From: Macrostomum hystrix
Taxonomy: Eukaryota; Platyhelminthes; Macrostomidae
DNA: 64,000 nt
Assembly (NCBI GenBank): GCA_950097015.1
Contig: CATNEN010000029.1
Location: 3,615,501-3,679,500 of the forward strand
Direction of reading: 5' to 3'
The stretch's first letter is position 1. Each line of letters starts with the position of its first letter. A program made the translations under genes and the position numbers. Below, in pieces: positions 24,801 through 33,800 of this stretch. The notes below the pieces were generated by a model. The model saw only the letters and a list, made by a program, of their open reading frames with translations, ran no database searches and was not told the DNA's origin.

Positions 24801-27800
24801 AAGCTAAGAAACGAGAGGCAGAAACTAATCACACGAACCAAAGAAAGGTGTGAAAAATATGGCCCGCCTGTTTCATCGCCAGAACAGCTTCAGAATGAAA
24901 CTATCCCACATTTAAGATTGCGAAAAAGGGAGGCACTCAAACAATCAAGGCTGAGAACGACGGCACGATGCCAAGGACGAGAGCTGAATAAATGCGTTTG
25001 TAAGATCATCATAATAAAGTCATAACTGAAGTAAAAAATATCATTCATCACATGCGAACGAATGTGACAAATTCAGAAGTTTTTTTCGGTGCTGACCTGC
25101 CGTTTTAACACAAATGCTATGTAAATTAGCGGACGGTAATCCAAAATGACATGATCTGTACTCCACCCTACACATCTGACGAATAGCTTGATATGAATAA
25201 AAATATTACTGCTTTTATATTTTTAAGCAATAAATTAGTATTCTAACATTCTAAATGACCTCAATTGAGTGTTGCTTACTCTTATATAATGAATTTAGTA
25301 CAGGTTAAAGAAAAATCACTAGCAGTAAAAAGCGAGAGCATTTGTTACATTAAATATGTTGGTGTTTTCTGACCTTCTCTTGACATCACAGAGCCCAGAA
25401 ATGCCCTTTCAGGACCTCTTCTCGAGTTAGAAGTGGACGCATTGATGAAAACTCCTAATACGCCTTGTTCTGGGTACAGCAGTGGCTCGAGGCAACCTGA
25501 ATTAAGAAAATTAGTTTCAAGTTCAAACCATAGTTACATTTATAAGATGTCATTCTCAGATACCTCTGAGAGCTCTTACCATTGTCGACCTGAGTTCTCT
25601 GGAACACAGAATACTTAGTTGTCCCGCTTTGAACGCTCTCGGTACCGATCGAAATAGCAAAATTGTTAACATTTGCGGCATTCCAAACGTCATAAAGTGC
25701 AGGAATATATTTGAAAGAGTCATCCAATGCCCACAGGCTGAGCAGCTCATGCATGGGTCCCTGGGTGTATTGTAGGTTATCGTCTTCTGACCCGACTCCA
25801 TTGATATAGAATGTATTAATCACGACAGTCTGCGGACGATCGGCCCCTGAAATGACACGTGGCTAATAAAAAAATCCTAGGGTGGGGATATTGACTCAAA
25901 CAATAGTTGATAGAGTTGTGGTGGCTAGACCAGGACGCAGCCCGCTAGCGCCAGTATGGGTCCACTGACAGCAACCGGGCCCTGTCAGTACTTGTTAGAC
26001 TGCCCCTTTTGTACGACCTACGATAGACAGAAAAGAAGCTTTTACTTCTTGTCATCCCTATCTCATCGCCCAGACCCCATTATATCTAAACTAGGATACT
26101 GGACCCGGAATACAGCGAAGTAGGTGTTGCAACAAAATGAGTAGTGTTGTGATGCGAAACTGTTCTCTAAACTCAAAGACTAAGTCAATTAAAATTAACA
26201 TGGAAAACTTTCAATGTGATTTCTTAGAACACGGTAGACAGAGGGTGCGAAATTCTGAAAATCTCAGCCATTTCTACTACAGTTTTAAGAGAGGTTTCTG
26301 CCGTGAAGAATATCTAATAAGTGTTTCAAACCCGGATCACAGGTGCATACTGTCAAATTTTTGTCGAGGAAATCATAGAGAAATACAGAGTAGCAGCTTA
26401 AAATTTTCTTTGGGTTTTTTACTTACAAATTTTCTTAGGAATTTGACACAGTGGGAAAAGTGACTCGGTGCAGTCGCTCTTGTACAGCCCATTATAGTCT
26501 GTTGACAGGTACGCGCACGGGCTGCTCTGGGGCTGGCCCATGTAGAATGCTCCCTGCTCAATCTCGTCTCCATCCAGCCAGAACCAGCGGCCAGTTGAGG
26601 CATTTCTGTACGCACCAACGTGGAACTGCATGTTTCTGGAACAGTCATCGAAAATAGGCCAATCGGAGAATTACGCTCGTATGAAAAACTCTTCGCTGTC
26701 CAAATCGATTTGTGTTGTTTATAACTATACTCTTTATTGTTTAGTATACATATAATAATGCAAGATTCACGTTGCGTACTTCTCTTTTTGAAAAAAATGC
26801 TGCACAGGAATGTTGTGATAAAAAAGACAAATTTATTTTAAAAAATCCAAGTTTTTTTTCCGAAGTTCTCGGTACTATGAAACGAATGGTCACTTAGTAA
26901 GTTGCCACAATGTCCAACAAGAAACAGTTTTAGAAGGCGAGCTCTTTCTTCTGACCTACCTCATGTGGCCGAAGTTGCGCAACACGGCAGTCTTGGGCAT
27001 GAACAGCGTGCCGTTGCGACCGTTCCAGTTGCGGCTCTGGCAGTACTGCAGCGAGGTGTTCCAGTCCAGGGCGGATGGAACGATCCTCAGGCAGATGTTG
27101 TAGAGCGGGCGCCATCCCCCGGGACACTCGTCTAAAAGCAACCAGAAATTAAATCATATTATTAATTTCTAGAGGGCTGCAGACATTGGCCCACCATTTG
27201 GTGAAGTTGACCCGCAGCCAGCGAGGAGGCTATTCTGCCCATTTCGCTGACTCCTGAGCACACACGCCTACTTTCGCATCTTCAGATAGTGTACACTCCT
27301 TAGAAGTGTCCTCACTATGCCTCTCTCCGCAGCTGAGCCCTAAATGAATGTGGCGTCGCCGCGTAATCGAGCTCAGGGACCTTAGTGCGAGAGTCAAACG
27401 CGTTCACCGCTCTGCCACTCACTCCCTCATTTCAGCGCTAAGAATCAGTCAGCTTGCTTATACTTCATGTAATAAATACTGTAACGAATAATATATATAA
27501 TAGTTAAATATTTAATGTGTTGCTCAACGAATCCATACCATTGTTCTGAATGCCGCGCAAATTTACGACATCCGCTGTGTTTATTGTGGCATTAGCTCCA
27601 AAGTGAAGCTCAACGGAAGTCGGCATTATAATTACCGGCATCAGGAAGTCTTCAGCTGAGTTGTAACTGGAGAACTGCAGAACAAGTGTTATGATTTGGA
27701 TTTTTTAAATGAAAATGTAGTTTTAGAGACCGAGATTCTAGTTCTAAAAGATTTCTAAGAGCTGGTCTCAATACTGCGTTCACCATGCAATAACATTTAA

Positions 27801-30800
27801 GAATTGGTGTCTACTAGTAAAATGTAAAATGTACATTATTATGGGATGCTTTTGTGCAGACAGAAAGACGAGATGAACTTACGTTGTACAATTGATCGTA
27901 CCAGGGTGTCCGCAACTGCCTGTTCGTTCCGTTTTCGGTGACCCGGTAAGTCATGTAGAAGCCATCAGTCGGGTTCAAGTTGGCGACTCTGATGGATGTC
28001 AAGTAGAAGATTTCCCTGAATGCAACGCGTATTATCTGCTCTTCATCAGTTGTCAGCTTCTCGATTGTGTATCTGCTTGACGAAATTATGCTGCGCACTG
28101 AAAGTTTTCATTTTTATTGAAGTAAGTGTTTATTTTCAAAGTCGTCATGGCTGTAAGAGCAGAAGACTGCCTGTAAAATCTTACATGTTGCAGTTGGATA
28201 TCCTAGGATTTCAACCTTCCAACTCAAGGCCCAACTGTTGGCGGTCATGACTATTTCGAGCAGCTGGGAATTGATTGGACTCGGAAGAAAGTTGATGGAT
28301 GGCACCGTGTTCGTCAAGCGAACTGCTTGGAAAATTATCTGAAAAAGCACAACGCAATTCCTACATGTTATGGTAAAAAGCCATCGCTAAGCAGTTTCAG
28401 GTGTAAGTCAATCAATTACGTTATTGTTTGCTTGGTCGTTAAGGTCTTGCATCCTTCTGAAGTCATTGTATAAAGAATAGCGCAGTCTGTAACTGTTCAC
28501 GTTTCCTCGAAGGCCCGTTGAGCGCTTGCCGCTGCCCTGAACAATCGTGCCGGTGACGGTCATGTTAATCGGGAAGTAGAATCTGACGTACGATGTGGTG
28601 GTGCCGAGTGTCTGAAAACGAAGAGCGCTCTCCACGAACGGAGTCTCGACCGCCGAGAGGGGCAGAGAGAAGAGGCCGCCCAGATTCTGTGAGGCCCCGG
28701 CTACCATCCACTCGAAGTGGACGTACTCACCCAGGCCCATCGGCACCTGGGCCAGGATATTTAGCTGCGGGTCCGCTGAAGAAAATAAATTTTAAGGAAT
28801 GGTTCTGTGAAAACTCAAACATCAACTTACATGTAATCCACGGATCAGAGAACGAAAGACGAAGAGAAAGAGTTTAATATTCTCTCACAGTGCTGGGTCC
28901 CAAACACTTCGATTTCAGCGATGCTCAGGTATTCAGAAACTCCGTCGTCTTTGCGAACTGTCAGATACCTCGCCGTCTGAAGGCAATCGGGTGAAATTTA
29001 TTAAGTTGCTAGATTTTACAGAAATACTTATCTTCTGTCTGCAATCAATTTACTTACTTTAGCGCATGGAAACATCAGGTAGTCAATGTTTTTCTGATCA
29101 TGTGGCTTTTGATAAGTGTTGCCCTGCTGGTAGCACAGGTCAGCAGCAGCAAATGTCGGGGTACCGCTCATAGTAGTCATTTGGGCAAAGTAGCCAGTAT
29201 TTCTGATTGTATAAATGTCTGAAATCGGTCCAAAGTTCAGAATAAGAATCTGTTCTCGGAAAAATTGTATTTTTATGCCTTTGGATTTGGACTTTTTTTC
29301 GTGCTTTCTACCGTGAAAAATCAAATATTTCACTTCAAATAACGAAAAGGCTTGATCATCTTATACAACTCACTTCACATTGCGCGCTACCCTTATTCCT
29401 GCCTTTCTCAATTCGTCATGTAAAAAAACTAAAAAATCTGAGCCTTGCAATTCAAGCTCATTAGGAGCGATTATATGAACTCGTATAATCTTAATCTACT
29501 ATTTTTAACCACCCTCTCGCTCTCCCTACTTTCTACAACAAATCAAGTCCATTGACTCGAACAAAAATTCGGCTAAGCGTAATAAAAAAGTGTTTTTCTC
29601 AAATATCAGGTAATTAGTTTTTTTTACTTTTATATCGCATATTCTGAAAAATATTCTAGAATTTGTGTTCGAAATAGAAATAAATTGTAATGCTCTTACG
29701 CTCATCCCCAGCGTTTCGTGTGTAGACAACAACATAAGAGAAGTTCCTGGGAACCATCATGTCCACATAGGCCCACCTCAGTAAACTTGTTGATGAGACG
29801 ATGAATAATGAATAGGTGTTGCCGTAGGTGTTCGTCAAACCATCCGTAGCCCGGTAACCCGGGTAGGTGCTGCTGTACAGAGAGGAGAGCTGCACCGGCT
29901 GGTATCGGGAGATCAGCCAGGGGAAAGTGGGACCGCCGTTGATGTCTGAAAAAGATTGGAAAATGGTATACTTAAGCTTTCTATTCTAATGCTCATATAT
30001 CATACGAGCGTATGATGGAGTAAAGCAGCAAATATTTAAAAGCCATCAGATGATCAATTACAACATGGAATTATTTTTTGTCACTTGAACAACTAAATAT
30101 TGCAAAAAAACTTTGCCGTGAAGTTTTTGACTCTTATTGATCTTCTTTATGAATTAAATGAAATGGAATAAACTTGGATACAGAATAACAAAAATACTTT
30201 TGTTATTAAATACTAAATACTAAACTCAAGCATTTTAACAGGAATAAGTGTTCATTGCTGTTTATTAGTGTTCATAATATTTCATGATGAAGCAGAGTTT
30301 TATCAACAAATTACCCTCAGCAATTTTTCCATAGAGCATAAATTTCAGCTGAAAGTTGTAGTTGTATGAGTACTCCACGTGCCGCATTCCAAGCAGCAGC
30401 TTTGGTGGCTTCATTGAGATAAAATTGGAGTACCGATTACTGACGCTAACGAACATTGCAGTATGATATCCGTTAGTGCTTAAGTCCAGTGGCTGCCAGG
30501 TGATGAGATCGGCAGACCACAGTCTGTCAGTATAAACTGCTCCCATGTTAATGTCAGCTGAATCGGAACCCCTGCTGTAGCCGGCATAATAAATCCAGAC
30601 CAATGAAGAAAACGCGACCTGCAGAATTGCATTCGTTCATCTGTATGTGGCGGTCAGAGAGAGAGGAAAAATATGAGAACTGCCTACCTGATGCCAGTCC
30701 TGATTGTCTCCGTAGAAGAAAGTAGGCTGCCAAAATCCAGCGTTGATAGAATCTGGAAATTAATCATTTTCATTTAATTTTTACTGACCTGAGGTGACAA

Positions 30801-33800
30801 TGCAAGAGATCGAATCACAGGCACTCACTCGGAACGCCTGGGAACTGTACCACCACACCGTTGTACTCGGTGTCGCCCGGCTTCTTGGAGAATCCGGCAG
30901 ACTTTATCGTGAAATTCACGGATTTGTTTGGGTCCGAAAACACGCCGACCAGAGTCGAATCGATGTAGACCTCGATAGTCAGATTCTCATCAGCAGTGCT
31001 GTTGTACTGAAACCTGAATGACAAATCGTGGAAGTCGAATACGTTCTGCCTTCCCATCTGAGCGAGGGTGTTCGTCTTGTTGAGATAGAAAACTGCATTC
31101 AGAGGAATCTCGCTAGAGCTGATGGCCTTGTTCAGCACCCAGCCATTTGAGATCCACAGAACATTCGCCGCAGAGTCACCGGTCAGCCGAAACCGGATGC
31201 GCTGTAAGAACAATATTTAACAAAGGTATTTTATTACGGCAAATTCGATTCAGATTAGAAAAGCTGCTGCAAATACCTGATCGAGCATTGTCCTGTACGC
31301 AGTCCCAGCTGTGAGGAAGAAGTCAGCGTGCGTGTCGCGTATCAGTGTGGAGAAAGTGACGTTTCTGTTTAACTGCAAGTCACTCTCCATTGACTTTGGA
31401 ATCTGATTGATGAATGAGCTTCCCGGGATGAAGTTCACATCGTACACTGTAGATTTTCAATGAAAGCGATTTCATTTCAAGCCATTTATTTGATAAAAGG
31501 CAATGAAATAATTAAAAATAACTGCTGAAAATATTAGTGAAATAAAAAAATGAATGCTTACAGTGGTCCCCGTAAATTTTCACATGATCAACAGTGTGAA
31601 AGCCACAGCTTTTCCTTCTCGTTAGGACCACATATCTGCTGATTGTCCCTGGTGGGCAGTAGAAAAACAGATGCGAATCGCTTGGGTCAGCCCTCTCTTG
31701 CACTCCACAAGATGTCCAACCATCAAAGGCCGCCTCATCTAAACTCGAGTTCCATGTATTGGAGACTCCGGTCCAGATGCATTTCATTTGACTCGCTGCA
31801 ACACGAAAAATATTTTGGCCTCCATAACTGCTACTTAGTTATAAGAGATTTACTTGCGCATATTGAAACAATAATACTTACCTGTCGCTGTAAAAGGAAT
31901 AATTAAGGTAACTAACGTCGGAGTCTTAAGGTCGATCAGGAGGTAGTAGATGTTTTCAGCAGTCACAGTGGACTGGTATGTGCTTGTCGAGACAGCACTG
32001 AAGCCACTGTACACGAATGTATATGGTATCTTAACCTTCTTGTTCATAAAAAACTCCGCGAACATGCTCTGCATTCCTCTGCCACTGTAAAAGTCCATGT
32101 CGGCGTAAGTTCGCGTCGCTAAAATGCAAAACAGATTATTATTGCACTTAAAGTACAAGCCCAAGCATTTAATATTAGATTTTCCGGCATAGATAACTTT
32201 CGACTTACAGCAGTCTGGAACCTCGCAAGCTATCCTGCTCACTGCACTGTTTACACAGGTAATTGACGTGCCCGCTGAAGTGTCATGTTAGAAAAACAGT
32301 TCATGTTGTGTTATGATTTTATGGTCGTGAATTTCAAAATTTGAAAGAAGCCGATATGCATAGAATGTCATCTTACATGTTCGACATTTGCTTGTCGTTG
32401 CGGGCCAGGCACTGTATGGGATGCAAGCCTCACCGTTCTGATTCACGTCTAGATCACCATAGTACTCACGGTACCACTTGCAGACTCTGTGGCCTGCGAA
32501 GTTAAGGAAACACTTTTGTGTCTTGATCTCTACTTTCGTAAAGTACCAGTAGTATATTTCAGTGATATAAAAATTACTCACTTCCAGTCCGAAATATATT
32601 GTTGATAAGAACATACTCTGGTCTTGCATAGTTCACGAATGTCGAAGCACTGAAGCTGACATTCAATTTTCCAGGAATTCCAAATAGTAGCGGAATGCGC
32701 TCGTCCTCTTCTGTGGAAGTTAAAAAAATTTTTTTTCTGAGAATGCATTTACTGTTCAGTACAAACACGATTCGTGTCCCTCTCAACACGCGTCTTATAT
32801 GTATTTAACTAATCTTTCGTTAAGAAAACGTCAATTTTATCGGCTAGAGGTTTAGTACGAGCGCAATTTGCTGAATTGTTCAATTGCTTCATTCGTCTCT
32901 TTAACTATAGTAATTAATAGGTTATTTGGCATCTGATCCTATGTCATCGACAAAGTATCACTTGCCAAGTATTTTTCCAATACGAGCTCATACTCGCACT
33001 TTCTTACCATTTACCTATAGTTATAAGGCTACAACAGGTAGATATCGATAGTCAGTGCGCTACATGTAGTTAGATATTGCAAAAAATCAATAAGTGTGAC
33101 AGTTCATTTAACGCGAATCGTAGGCTAAGATAATTGGATAGTGTAGGTTTTCACTTCAAGCAAACCAAAGTTAACTAAAAATCTAACCATTAAAAATGCA
33201 TTCACTCGGTAGTGTTATTGCTTACTCATACAGACGTATTCTAAAGATCGCCAAGAACCCCCATAGGAGGTGAAAGGAAAAGCTGAGCCGCTAGTTCTCC
33301 AGTAGTAGTAGTAATCCCGGGTTATTGAGTCGCATCCGTCGATCTGAAAGTGGTTTTATGATATTTTATTTGAAGGAAGGGTGAACAAATCATTTGTTGC
33401 GAAACATCCTCACTGATTCCATATAACCAAAATATTCAGTTATTGAATTACCTGGCTATTTTCTATTCACTTTGTTTGGTTAAAACTCAAGCTAAATACG
33501 TATAAAACGCAGCTTAGCTTAAATACGCATTGACTAATATATATTTTCGGAGCCAAATAGCCAGTAATAGCGTTAATTATTAAGTTTCTTGGCGAAACGA
33601 TAAATTTGGAAACTTACACCACAATATGTCAATCCATACACATCACTGTAGCTGTTCTGGTTCTGCAGAGGAAAGAAATAATAGAGTGTGAAGTAGGTGT
33701 TGACGCCTGTTGACTGTAGACTGCGATCGTCATCTCCCGGAATATCGATGTTTATCGAAGTTGTCAGAAATGATGGCGAACAGTAGCCTGCAAACGTTCA

